Of a stretch of DNA of 64,000 bases, positions 43,128 through 52,010 are shown piece after piece. The stretch lies in the NCBI GenBank assembly GCA_037481875.1, contig JBBFKY010000002.1, forward strand, positions 103,164-167,163. The letters run 5' to 3'. The translations under genes were made by a program, and so were the position numbers. The notes under the pieces are model-generated. The model was not told the DNA's origin and searched no databases. It saw only the letters and a program-made list of their open reading frames with translations. Position 1 is the first letter of the stretch. Each line of letters starts with the position of its first letter. The DNA is from Desulfosoma sp. (GTDB lineage: Bacteria > Desulfobacterota > Syntrophobacteria > Syntrophobacterales > DSM-9756).

Positions 43128-44486
43128 TTACCAGAAAAAAAGTTCTCTCGAGACAGAAGAAGGTTTCAGGCCGAAGGCAGCCCGAATTTCTTTGAGGACG
43201 GTTTGTTGCATGGCAGGAGGTCCGCACAGGTAAAAGCCCTGATCGGCTTGAAGTTGGCTTTTCAGGATTTCGGCTGTGATATGCCCTTTAAGGAATAAAA
43301 CCCGCGGGCCATCTTCGGGATATCCGTTGGGGAAGGTTTCTCGACTGAGGACATGGACCACTTGAAGTGGCATAGTTTGAGCCATGGCGCTCAGCTCTTC
43401 CCGTGCGATGATATCTTTAAGGGTCTTGTTGGCATACAGAAGAACCGTGGGAACTGCTTGGCTGGTGACCTGAAAATGCCGCAACAAACTCAAAAAGGGT
43501 GTGATGCCGACTCCGCCCGCAATTAAGGCAAGGGATGAGTACCTGTTCACGTCGGCCAAAAACACGCCAAAAGGCCCTTCGTACAGGATACGATCCCCTG
43601 AAGACAGCCTATGAATCCGCTGAGTGAACGAACCGGTTCTCTTGATGGTAAAACGAAGCACTTGGTCTTCGGGAGGACCAGAGATGGTGAAAGGGTGCGG
43701 TTCACTGAACCCGCGCTTTGTGGCAAGGCGTAACAGGGCGAATTGTCCCGCCCGTCGAGGCGCCAATTTTCCCGTTTCTTTCAGGGGTCGAAGCCAAACA
43801 GAAACCGTATCATGCGTTTCCGGAACGATCTGCTCAACCTGGCATAAGATGCGACTTCCTCGAAGGATTTTTATCAACCGTCCAAGCGAAACACCCAAGA
43901 AAATTGACAGAAGAACAAGCCAAACTCCAAAGCGAAGTCCTTCTCCCATGGTGGTCCCTCGAAAGAGGGCATGGGCAAACGCTAAAGGAACAGCCCCATA
44001 AGCCAGGCCATGCAGAGGTTTCCACAGGATGAAAGGAACACGAAGAATCTTTCCCGACAGGGCCGCCATGGCGACAAGGAGAACCAGGAGAAGGGACATA
44101 CGACCTACCGTCATTTCCCACACGGTGGAGCCGACAAGCGCCGACAGGGCAAGGTCTTTTCCTCCGAGAGCATAGAAGCGTACACCTTGAAAGGCCACAT
44201 GACAAAGGAGCAGGCCGAAAGTGAGCAGCGCCAGGGGTCTATGAGTGCGGATCATTCGATCCAGTCCAATGAAATGTTCGACCACCCGAGTTCGACTTCC
44301 CAGCACCACGAGGACGACGAGAAAAACCAAGCCGTTTTGGGCGAGAATGGAACTCAACGCCGCAGCCCTATCGGCTGTTCCCATGGTTCCCATTTGCGGC
44401 AAGACAAAAGCTACCCATGAGCCAATGAGAAGCAAAGGCAGAAAAGCCCCGAGACCGATAAAGATTTTTACGGCTCGTCCATCCAT
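43128..44486 (-). CDS. Ferric-reductase-like flavocytochrome with FAD/NAD(P)-binding domain
   Basis: 452 aa. The N-terminal half has six or so membrane helices with paired histidines suited to b-type heme (HRPLALLTFGLLLCH, PLHGLAYGAVPLAFAH) as in ferric-reductase/NOX-type proteins. The C-terminal half is a ferredoxin-NADP+ reductase module with HPFTISG (FAD), GPFGVF, GGVGITPFLSLLRH (NAD(P)) and YLCGPPAM. Electrons would pass from NAD(P)H via FAD and heme across the membrane. The small cytochrome c gene 15 bp upstream is the obvious periplasmic acceptor or donor. Confidence 0.88.
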   Translation of the reverse strand: MDGRAVKIFIGLGAFLPLLLIGSWVAFVLPQMGTMGTADRAAALSSILAQNGLVFLVVLVVLGSRTRVVEHFIGLDRMIRTHRPLALLTFGLLLCHVAFQGVRFYALGGKDLALSALVGSTVWEMTVGRMSLLLVLLVAMAALSGKILRVPFILWKPLHGLAYGAVPLAFAHALFRGTTMGEGLRFGVWLVLLSIFLGVSLGRLIKILRGSRILCQVEQIVPETHDTVSVWLRPLKETGKLAPRRAGQFALLRLATKRGFSEPHPFTISGPPEDQVLRFTIKRTGSFTQRIHRLSSGDRILYEGPFGVFLADVNRYSSLALIAGGVGITPFLSLLRHFQVTSQAVPTVLLYANKTLKDIIAREELSAMAQTMPLQVVHVLSRETFPNGYPEDGPRVLFLKGHITAEILKSQLQADQGFYLCGPPAMQQTVLKEIRAAFGLKPSSVSRELFFW

Positions 44487-44501
44487 CGCCCAAGCTTCAG
44501 C

Positions 44502-44792
44502 TTAGAGATCTTTTCCGGATTTCAGAGAAGAAAGGAAGTCTACGATAACTTCCTTTTCTGCATCGCTAACGCGCGCTCCATGCTTTTGCATCCGCGTCAC
44601 ATAGGCATGCCAGGTGTTTCGGTCGTTTTTGGGGATATGGTCTCGAACACGCGTGAGATTGTGGCATACGGTGCACCGACTTTGGACAAGCTGACGTCCT
44701 TCAGGGCTTCCCTCAACCGCTTTTGGAACCAAAAACAAAGATGATACCCATAGCAGTGAACATCCGACGGTGAGCGCGACTGTTTTGATCAT
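44502..44792 (-). CDS. Small periplasmic monoheme cytochrome c
   Basis: 96 aa with GGAG before the ATG. Signal-peptide-like N-terminus (VALTVGCSLLWVSSLFLVPK), then one heme site CTVCH (residues 40-44). A later Met (in RMQKHGARVS) is a possible axial ligand, and a C-terminal amphipathic helix (KEVIVDFLSSL) is typical of class I cytochromes. It is 15 bp upstream of the flavocytochrome gene and probably co-transcribed with it. Confidence 0.85.
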   Translation of the reverse strand: MIKTVALTVGCSLLWVSSLFLVPKAVEGSPEGRQLVQSRCTVCHNLTRVRDHIPKNDRNTWHAYVTRMQKHGARVSDAEKEVIVDFLSSLKSGKDL

Positions 44793-44903
44793 GGCTTCTC
44801 TCCTTTTTGTAGAGGGTCATTGGGTGGTTCAAAGACAGTAGCTCTAGATAACCCATAAGAAACAAGGAGGTCCAGAAGCGTGTCTGGGAAAAAAATTCTC
44901 CCT

Positions 44904-45036
44904 GGGAGTGCGGGTGTCCCGCCCGCATAAACGGCGGGTCATGAGCACGCATCTAAGGAAACGGCCTGGTTTGGCCTTTGTAGGGACGAGCCATAGCCTC
45001 GCCCCTTCGAAGAAATGGTGTTCGATGCAACGGTCA
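44904..45036. repeat. Composite palindromic repeat abutting the Cache-kinase stop
   Basis: GGGAGTGCGGGTGTCCCGCC, then CGC and GGCGGGT...GCACGC, is the hairpin type also seen at 200 and 60974. It is followed by GACGAGCCATAGCCTCGCCCC and TTCGATGCAACGGTCA, the family-A right half. The TCA that ends it is the stop codon of the kinase gene on the minus strand. Confidence 0.6.
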
Positions 45037-47031
45037 CAATGTGCTTTCCTGCAAGGTTCTATTTTTTGGCTCTTCTTCTACGGGAAGCCAGAGGCTGAAT
45101 TCTGTACCCTGCCCTACCTGACTCTGTACCCGAATCACACCTCCATGTCGGGATACAATGCCGTAGGCTACCGAGAGTCCCAACCCGGTTCCCTTTCCGA
45201 CTTCTTTTGTGGAAAAGAAAGGTTCGAAGATCTTTTCCAGATTTTCAGAAGGGATGCCGCATCCGGTGTCTTGGACGCTCAGTTCCACCCCAAGACGTTT
45301 GATCCCTTCTCGGTTTGTCGCAGGTGCCACACGACTCGCAACGGTGATTTTCCCTCCCGGTTCGGTGGCATCCAAAGCATTGAGTAAAAGGTTAAGGAGC
45401 ACACTCTTGATTTGCTGCACGTCCATTTTCACCAGGGGTAGGTCTTGGCCGGGTTCGTACCGCAACTGAATGCCCTTGAGGGTGGCCTGATTTTCCACCA
45501 GAGGAAGAGTGTCCAGGACTACTCGGTGCAGGTCCGAAGGTTCCATGCGCGGTGTGGTCTGTCGAGAGAAGTCCAGAAGGCTTTTGACGATACGGCGCAC
45601 TCTTTCCGTCGCGTCCACGATAACGGTCAGCATTTCCCGGGCTTCTTCGTCCAGATCATCTCGCTGCAACAGAAGATGGCCGCAGGTGAGAACCCCCGTC
45701 AAAGGATTGTTGACTTCATGGGCCACTCCTGCCGCCAATCGACCGATGCTGCTCAGTTTCTGTGCCACCACGAGCTTGTTTTCAGCTTCTTGCCTTTGCC
45801 GTGTTTCTCGATCGCGAATCGCTTCCAGCATGGATGCAAAGGCTTTCTGCATGGCTCCGACTTCCCCCTTTTCGGCAGGGCCCAAATCCGGATGCATGTT
45901 GCCTTGAGCCACTTCCGCCGCCGCGCGGCTCAAGCGTGCCATGGGGGCGATGATTTTCCATTCCAGAAAGTACCCCAGCCAGATGGCCACGCTCATGCCA
46001 AGGACACTTAAGGCCGCAAAGAGCAGGATCGCTTTGTTGCGCACGTCGGCATACGGTTTTTCCAGGACGCCTACGTAGAGCATGCCGATGCGATGCCCAT
46101 CCTCATCCACAATGGGTTCATAACAGGTGATGTACCAGTCGTTCACCACAAAGGCTCGATCATTCCAACGTTGACCCTGTTCCAGAACCTGGCGGGCTAC
46201 ATCAGGGGAAGCTCTTGTGCCCAAAGCTCGCTGACCGTCGGCATTCAAGACATTGGTGGCGATGCGCACATCTTTCAAGAAAACGGTCACGGTCCCCAAA
46301 TTCCAGCCGTGGTGCTCGGTGCCTCGAAACAGGCTTTCCCGAATCGTGTCCACAAACGCGGACGCTCCGTTCAACACCGTAATGCCGAAAAGGGCGGCCG
46401 AGCCCTCAGAAGAACCCCCCACTGGAAGCACGACCGCCAGCACCATGGCTTCTTCCAAAAAGGTGAGCGAGGAGGTGTCTTTGGACGAGGAAGGTTTGAG
46501 GGGGGGTCGAGCCTTTTCGGCCAGCACAGGGTCCAAAAGGGCTAAATCGGAAAGAGGAAGCACCAAGGTTCCTCGAAGGGGCCGATGGGTCTTCAAGACC
46601 TTTTCAAGCCAGGGGAAAGCGCCCAATGAGGCGTTCACACGGCGCAAGGCCTTGGAGGAAAGAACCCAGATGCCTTGAGATTCATAGGCCAGGGCCACCA
46701 GGTCGAAAGGACCGTTTTCCGCCAGAGTTCGAAGAGGCGGCTCCAAGTTTTGTTCATGGATGTCTTGAGACAAACGTGAAAAAGGCTCCGTATGCGCCGC
46801 AACGGACAAGGCCAACGCCATCTTGTCCAAGTGATCCGCATACATTTGTCGTGCCGCGTTCAAGTCCTGAATGACCCGAATTTTGGCTTCACGCAAGAAT
46901 GTTTTGTAGAGCATGCCGCCACCGATCAAAAGGGGAACTCCGCCGGTGAGAAAGGAAAAGAGAAAGAAAGTGGCGATAAGTTTGGTGCGTGTGGAAGCCA
47001 GAACTGAGTATTTGCTTGAGAATAAGCCCAT
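45034..47031 (-). CDS. Cache-domain sensor histidine kinase
   Basis: 665 aa from ATG 47031, which follows GAGG; upstream in-frame codons lack ribosome sites. TM1 at about 15-40; large periplasmic sensor (about 41-325) whose end has the Cache-3-like motif WYITCYEPIVDEDGHRIGML, then YVGVLEKP. TM2 (about 330-352) and HAMP (about 353-405) follow, then HisKA with H-box GRLAAGVAHEVNNPLTGVL. HATPase has NLLLNALDAT, DTGCGIPSEN and GKGTGLGLSVAYG. Periplasmic small-molecule sensing is expected. No partner regulator is adjacent. Confidence 0.9.
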   Translation of the reverse strand: MGLFSSKYSVLASTRTKLIATFFLFSFLTGGVPLLIGGGMLYKTFLREAKIRVIQDLNAARQMYADHLDKMALALSVAAHTEPFSRLSQDIHEQNLEPPLRTLAENGPFDLVALAYESQGIWVLSSKALRRVNASLGAFPWLEKVLKTHRPLRGTLVLPLSDLALLDPVLAEKARPPLKPSSSKDTSSLTFLEEAMVLAVVLPVGGSSEGSAALFGITVLNGASAFVDTIRESLFRGTEHHGWNLGTVTVFLKDVRIATNVLNADGQRALGTRASPDVARQVLEQGQRWNDRAFVVNDWYITCYEPIVDEDGHRIGMLYVGVLEKPYADVRNKAILLFAALSVLGMSVAIWLGYFLEWKIIAPMARLSRAAAEVAQGNMHPDLGPAEKGEVGAMQKAFASMLEAIRDRETRQRQEAENKLVVAQKLSSIGRLAAGVAHEVNNPLTGVLTCGHLLLQRDDLDEEAREMLTVIVDATERVRRIVKSLLDFSRQTTPRMEPSDLHRVVLDTLPLVENQATLKGIQLRYEPGQDLPLVKMDVQQIKSVLLNLLLNALDATEPGGKITVASRVAPATNREGIKRLGVELSVQDTGCGIPSENLEKIFEPFFSTKEVGKGTGLGLSVAYGIVSRHGGVIRVQSQVGQGTEFSLWLPVEEEPKNRTLQESTL

Positions 47032-47121
47032 GGGAAGCCTCATGGTGCAGTGCCGTGTGCGGCGTCCGCAGGTTTGGATGCACGACACGCAAAGAGAATC
47101 TCGACGCTATAGGAGGATCCT

Positions 47122-47149
47122 TTGAACAATAGCGCCGTTCTGCTATCAT
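47122..47149 (+). promoter_or_regulatory. Candidate sigma-70 promoter of the HAD phosphatase gene
   Basis: TTGAAC (47122-47127) and TATCAT (47144-47149), 16 bp apart. The start site near 47156 fits the ATG at 47203 but excludes earlier in-frame starts. Confidence 0.5.
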
Positions 47150-47202
47150 TCGCAAACAAAACTCTCAAAGGCAGGAACGATTCTCATGCAAAGGAGCTCA
47201 AG

Positions 47203-47949
47203 ATGCCTGTCAACCGGCAAGAACTTAAAGCGGTCATTTTCGATTTCGACGGTGTTCTCGTGGATTCCGAACCCTTGCATTACCAAGCTTTTTGCGATGT
47301 GTTAGCCCCTTTGGGGTTGGCTCACTCTTACGAGGTCTATCTGGAACGCTATATCGGTTTCGATGATCGGGACGCTCTTCGAACCATCTTTGAGGATGCC
47401 GGCAGAGCCCTGGATAGCGATCTTTTTGAACGTCTTTTGAGGGATAAAGAAGCGGCTTTTCAGAATATTGTCTCGCGAGGCGTGGTTCCCTTTGCCGGAG
47501 CGAAGGAGCTCGTGGAAAACCTTAACAGTGCCGGACTGCCTTTAGCGATCGCATCCGGTGCCAGAAAAGAAGAAATCCACCTCATTTTGAAGAGCCTGGA
47601 AATGCTTGACGCTTTTTCCGTCATTGTTTCGGCCGATGATGTGGCCAAGGGGAAACCACATCCAGAAACCTATCAAAAAGCCCTGGAGGCTCTCCGGGCC
47701 ATCCATCCTACCCTGCGTGGTGCCCCGGAAGATGATGGATCCTCACCGCAAGGGGTGGTAGTGATCGAGGATACCCCCACAGGGATTCAGGCGGCTCTAA
47801 GTGCCGGTCTTTTCGTGGTGGCTGTGGCCCATACGTATCCTCCAGCCGCTCTGCAGCAGGCCCATTGGGTCGTGCCTTGCCTTGCGGATCTTTCCTTGGA
47901 TCGTCTTCGTCACGCCATGCAGGTTCAGGAATCTCGGCCGAATCCATGA
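47203..47949 (+). CDS. HAD-family phosphatase (beta-phosphoglucomutase-like)
   Basis: 248 aa from ATG 47203 (AAGGAG upstream). HAD motif I is FDFDGVLVDSEPLH, motif II is IASGARKEE, motif III includes K in KPHPETY, and motif IV is VVIEDTPTGIQAA. A helical cap lies between motifs I and II. Substrate is not readable; the best-known relatives are sugar-phosphate phosphatases and phosphoglycolate phosphatases. A 28-bp-plus gap and the next start suggest a shared transcript with the M24 peptidase. Confidence 0.88.
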   Translation: MPVNRQELKAVIFDFDGVLVDSEPLHYQAFCDVLAPLGLAHSYEVYLERYIGFDDRDALRTIFEDAGRALDSDLFERLLRDKEAAFQNIVSRGVVPFAGAKELVENLNSAGLPLAIASGARKEEIHLILKSLEMLDAFSVIVSADDVAKGKPHPETYQKALEALRAIHPTLRGAPEDDGSSPQGVVVIEDTPTGIQAALSAGLFVVAVAHTYPPAALQQAHWVVPCLADLSLDRLRHAMQVQESRPNP

Positions 47950-47988
47950 CCCGAAACGTGCGGCGTCAAAAGAAAAAGGGGAAAGACC

Positions 47989-49185
47989 ATGCTTCTCGTT
48001 CCTTCTTCCGAAATTGCTCAAAGGATCGTCGGCTTTCAAGCTCTGCTGCGTTCTCACCAAGTGGATGCGGCCCTCATTCGCCAAAACACCGATCTTTATT
48101 ATTTTTCCGGGACGGTTCAAGACGCCTGTCTCATCATTCCAGCCTCCGGACATCCCCTCTTTGCCGTGCGCCGTGATGTGCAGCGTGCCGAACAACAAAC
48201 GCCGCTGAGACCGGTCCTTCCGTTGGAAAGCCTTAAACAACTTCCTTCTCTGGTGGATGAGGCTGTAGGGCGTTCATCCCCACGCACGTTGGGCATGGAG
48301 CTGGATGTCTTGCCGGCCAACACCTTCTTTTACTTTGACGAGAAACTCTTTCCCAGGGATCGCATCGTGGACGTGAGCGGTCTTATTAGGCAGGTGCGCA
48401 TGCTTAAGTCTTCCTGGGAGTTGGACATGATGCGTCAAGCGGCGGTCATTTCCGATGCGGTGGCTCAAGCGGTGCCTCGGTTTCTTCACGAAGGCATGCG
48501 GGAATGGGATCTTTTGGCGGAACTGGAAAAAACAGCCAGGTTGGCGGGCCATTTAGGGTTTTCCAGGGTGCGAGGATTCAACCTGGAAATCTATTTCGGA
48601 CATGTTCTTTCAGGGCCTGAAGCTGCCGAGGCGCCTTATGCCGATCATCCCACCGGAGGTCCAGGGATCAGTCCCGCTTTCAGCCAAGGTTCAGGATATC
48701 GCACCATAGGCCGTGGGGATCTCGTCAGTGTGGACACCATGATGAACCATAACGGCTATTTGAACGATCAAACACGGAACTTCAGCCTAGGCCCCCCTTC
48801 TCCCATTTTGCAAGATCGCTACGCCATGTGCCGAGAGCTGCATCTATGGCTTCGAGAACACGCAGTGCCTGGCGCCGTGACCGGTGAGCTCTACGAGCAG
48901 ATGCTGGAGCAGGTTCGAAAGGCTGGACGACTGGAGCATTTTATGGGTCCTCATGACACCGGTGTCTCCTTTTTAGGGCATGGATTGGGCCTGGAAGTGG
49001 ATGAGTTTCCCTTTATCGCCAAGGGACAAAAAATGGTGCTGCGTGAAGGAATGACTTTTGCCTTTGAACCTAAATGGGTCATCCCGGGCATTGGTATCGC
49101 CGGATACGAAAACACCTATGTGGTGACAGCACATAGGGCTGAACCGATCAATATCACGCCGGAGGATCTGGTAATTCTTCCCTGA
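47989..49185 (+). CDS. Xaa-Pro aminopeptidase-like M24 family peptidase
   Basis: 398 aa. N-terminal creatinase-type domain (about 1-150), then the pita-bread catalytic domain with the five metal ligands visible: D in SVDTMMNH, D in YLNDQTRNF, H in LGHGLGLEVDEFP, E in FAFEPKW and E in GYENTYVV. M24 members cleave peptide bonds next to Pro or act on related substrates; a role as Xaa-Pro dipeptidase/aminopeptidase is the usual guess. Cytoplasmic, no signal peptide. Confidence 0.9.
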   Translation: MLLVPSSEIAQRIVGFQALLRSHQVDAALIRQNTDLYYFSGTVQDACLIIPASGHPLFAVRRDVQRAEQQTPLRPVLPLESLKQLPSLVDEAVGRSSPRTLGMELDVLPANTFFYFDEKLFPRDRIVDVSGLIRQVRMLKSSWELDMMRQAAVISDAVAQAVPRFLHEGMREWDLLAELEKTARLAGHLGFSRVRGFNLEIYFGHVLSGPEAAEAPYADHPTGGPGISPAFSQGSGYRTIGRGDLVSVDTMMNHNGYLNDQTRNFSLGPPSPILQDRYAMCRELHLWLREHAVPGAVTGELYEQMLEQVRKAGRLEHFMGPHDTGVSFLGHGLGLEVDEFPFIAKGQKMVLREGMTFAFEPKWVIPGIGIAGYENTYVVTAHRAEPINITPEDLVILP

Positions 49186-49200
49186 TGGTCCTTCGGCGCT

Positions 49201-51894
49201 TTATTGCAAAGCCAAATGGGGTGCTCGAAGCAGCCGGCTGATCTGCCGGCTGTAGTATTGCACTTGTTGACGTTCGGCGGTGTATTCCAATTTTTCCACC
49301 GCCTTGTCTATGCCTTTGGATTCATCGAGGCGCCGTTCCAAAAGCCCCTTTTCCACGAAATAGCTCAGAGCATTCCCGCAGACGATTTTGGAAATGGATT
49401 CGGGTCTTTCGATAAGTCCCATTTTAAGGTGTTTTTGACCTGTGGACAGTACCTTTTTGATGAGATCTTTTTCCGAGTAAGGTTTCTTTTGCACATAGCG
49501 AAGAGAGCGCAAGACCAGCCAGTAAGTTTCGAAAAAGTTGCGAATCAGCCCGTGAAAAGCCTGCACAGCCATGAGACCTCGATGCGTCAGCATGTAGGGC
49601 TGGTCTTCGGCAGGATCAAGGCTACGCAGCCAGCCCAGTCTTTCAAAAACATTCAGGAGCTGCTTGGCCATCTGATGGTCGCGTACATCCATGTCGTAGA
49701 CAAATTCATATTTGAAAAAGTCTTTCATAAAAGCCAGGTCTTCCAAGATATCCCCAAGACTGAACCGGAAGGTTTCTTGCCTGAGAATGGACGTGGCCAC
49801 GAAAGAGGCCGGCAGAAAAAAGTGGATGATATTGTTTTTGTAGTATTCCAAAGTGAGCCGGTGATCGTCGTCGAGGATAAAGACTTCTTCTTCCAGTTCG
49901 TCATCTTCGTCTTTGAGCCTTTCCAGAAGCTTGCTTTTGACCAAATCCTTGAGGGTATCTTCAATGACCTGGTCGTAGTTTTGAAAACTTCGGGAAAATC
50001 GCACACCGTTTTGTTCCAGGTATTGAAAGAGCAGGTGGATCGTCTGGGTGAGTTGGACCAAAGCCGTGCCCTTACGTGCTCCAGACAACAAAGCCGCAGA
50101 GACGAGGGCATGGGGCGTGACCAAGGAGGCTTGGTTGATGTTGGAAATGATGCGAAAAGCGAAGTCTCGGTACATGGCATGGCGAACCTTGGAAGAGAGG
50201 TTTTTTAAATCATAACGGTGACGTTCCAGGTAACGCCGCAGCGATATGGGTTCAGCGAACCGAACATAGACACGTCCGTAACGTTTTTTGAGAAAACGTC
50301 CGGCCCGAACAAGCTGTCCCAAGCTTTCTTCTCTTTTGGTACCTCCCGTGATTTCGTTAACGTAAACTTCCTCTTCGGGAATGCGGTCATAGCAAATAGA
50401 CGTCGGGACAAATACAAGGTCGTCACAGAACCCTTCTTCCACAGCCTGAATAAGAATGGCCAGAAGACCCAGTTTGGGCAGGACCATTTTGCCGGTGCGG
50501 CTGCGTCCCCCTTCAATGAAAAACTCGATGTTATGCCCGAAACGTACCATGGTTTTGACGTAAAGGGAAAAGACTTCTGAATAAAACCGAGCCCCTTTAA
50601 AGGTTCTGCGAATAAAAAAGGCACCGCCTCGACGAAAGATAGGACCCAACGGCCAAAAGGATAGATTTTTGCCTGCGGCGATAAAGGGCGAGTAAAGGTT
50701 GTTTCGAAAGAGGACGTAGGAGAGAATCAGATAGTCGATATGGCTCTTGTGGCAGGGCACGTACACCAAAGTATTATGCCGAGCGGCTTTGCGCACGCGG
50801 TGGAGGCTTTCCATGTCGACGTCAATGCCGTCGAAAAGGTTGTTCCACAACCAGGTAAGAAGCTTTTCACCCAATTGAATCATGGTGTAGCTGTAATCGG
50901 CGGCGATTTCTTCAAGGTATTTATCGGCTTCTTTACGGATCTTCCATACGGGTTCCCCAGAAGCCTTGGCCCGGCGTTTCATAAAGGCTTCCAGCTTAGG
51001 GTGATGGAGAATGATCTCCTTGAGTTCCAGTTTGCTTTTGATTTGGGGGCCCACCACGGCTCGGCGAATCTTGTCACCCGATTCGGTTAAGGTCCGCCGC
51101 AGTTCAAAAACCTGTTTGCGACGTTCCCAAGGGTCTTGAGACAATTCGGCCTGCACCTGAAGCAGGTCTAAAGGTTCCCCCACTTCAATGGCGGCGTAGG
51201 AGTAGTTTCGAATGAAAGAGACGAGCTTTCTCACTAGACCTGGATTTTCCAGGTTACCGAAGACAATGTCCCAAATTCCACGTCTTTCTTTTCGAGGGGC
51301 GCGGCTGTAAAGCAGCACCAGGGGCACCACGAAAATGGGGCGGGATATTTCTTTTTGCAAGGTCAGCAAATGATCCAAAGGATCGTGCTGCACCATGACG
51401 GCCCGTTGGTAGTAGCCTTTTTTGCCTAAAAGAAAAAGAAGGCCTGATCGGCCCTGGTGCAGCATATCGCGATAATAGCCGTGTTCGTAAGGGTCCGGAA
51501 CACCGTCGCGACTCAGATGTTGCGCAAGATTTCGAAGGATCACGGTGGTTGCGTAGGTTCTAGGCTGCCAAAAATACGGCCTTAGGTCGAAGAGAAAGGT
51601 CGGAGCAGGAAGCCCTAACTGGTGAAGTCGCAGACTCACGTAAACGAAATCCAGCTGGGATCGATGTCGAAGAGCGTAGATGATGCAACCCTTATCGGCT
51701 AAGGTTTCCAGTAGCTTTTGCTGATCTTCGGGAATGGAGGTTTTAGCGATGAGTTTTTCAAAGATGGGGCTGAGAAGAAACCGGGGTTTGTCCGGGATCG
51801 AAAAGCCAAAGGCATCGTCTGAGAGGCTTTGTTTTTCTTTTCCCCTCTCACCGAAAAAAGCCTTCTTGACGGACTGAAACCAGCTGCTCATCAT
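49201..51894 (-). CDS. plsB: Glycerol-3-phosphate 1-O-acyltransferase PlsB
   Basis: 897 aa, normal for PlsB. Acyltransferase boxes: block I VPCHKSHIDYLILSYVL (HX4D), block II GGAFFIRRTFKGARFY, block III FFIEGGRSRTGKM and block IV VFVPTSICYDRIPEE. Large N- and C-terminal flanks as in the E. coli type. It acylates sn-glycerol-3-phosphate at the first position, the first step of phospholipid synthesis, at the inner membrane face. Divergent from recN. Confidence 0.95.
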   Translation of the reverse strand: MMSSWFQSVKKAFFGERGKEKQSLSDDAFGFSIPDKPRFLLSPIFEKLIAKTSIPEDQQKLLETLADKGCIIYALRHRSQLDFVYVSLRLHQLGLPAPTFLFDLRPYFWQPRTYATTVILRNLAQHLSRDGVPDPYEHGYYRDMLHQGRSGLLFLLGKKGYYQRAVMVQHDPLDHLLTLQKEISRPIFVVPLVLLYSRAPRKERRGIWDIVFGNLENPGLVRKLVSFIRNYSYAAIEVGEPLDLLQVQAELSQDPWERRKQVFELRRTLTESGDKIRRAVVGPQIKSKLELKEIILHHPKLEAFMKRRAKASGEPVWKIRKEADKYLEEIAADYSYTMIQLGEKLLTWLWNNLFDGIDVDMESLHRVRKAARHNTLVYVPCHKSHIDYLILSYVLFRNNLYSPFIAAGKNLSFWPLGPIFRRGGAFFIRRTFKGARFYSEVFSLYVKTMVRFGHNIEFFIEGGRSRTGKMVLPKLGLLAILIQAVEEGFCDDLVFVPTSICYDRIPEEEVYVNEITGGTKREESLGQLVRAGRFLKKRYGRVYVRFAEPISLRRYLERHRYDLKNLSSKVRHAMYRDFAFRIISNINQASLVTPHALVSAALLSGARKGTALVQLTQTIHLLFQYLEQNGVRFSRSFQNYDQVIEDTLKDLVKSKLLERLKDEDDELEEEVFILDDDHRLTLEYYKNNIIHFFLPASFVATSILRQETFRFSLGDILEDLAFMKDFFKYEFVYDMDVRDHQMAKQLLNVFERLGWLRSLDPAEDQPYMLTHRGLMAVQAFHGLIRNFFETYWLVLRSLRYVQKKPYSEKDLIKKVLSTGQKHLKMGLIERPESISKIVCGNALSYFVEKGLLERRLDESKGIDKAVEKLEYTAERQQVQYYSRQISRLLRAPHLALQ

Positions 51895-52010
51895 GCAATC
51901 CTTCCTTGCTGAAAAAAATGGCGCTTCGGGTCTGCAAAGCGTAGTAACTTACCAAAAGAGGCTCGGTTTAGGAAAAGTTTTTTCCACGAGCATTCAAGGG
52001 GGAGTCTTCC

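Noticed and set aside
49204-50208. 334-codon plus-strand frame
   Set aside because: Antisense shadow of plsB.
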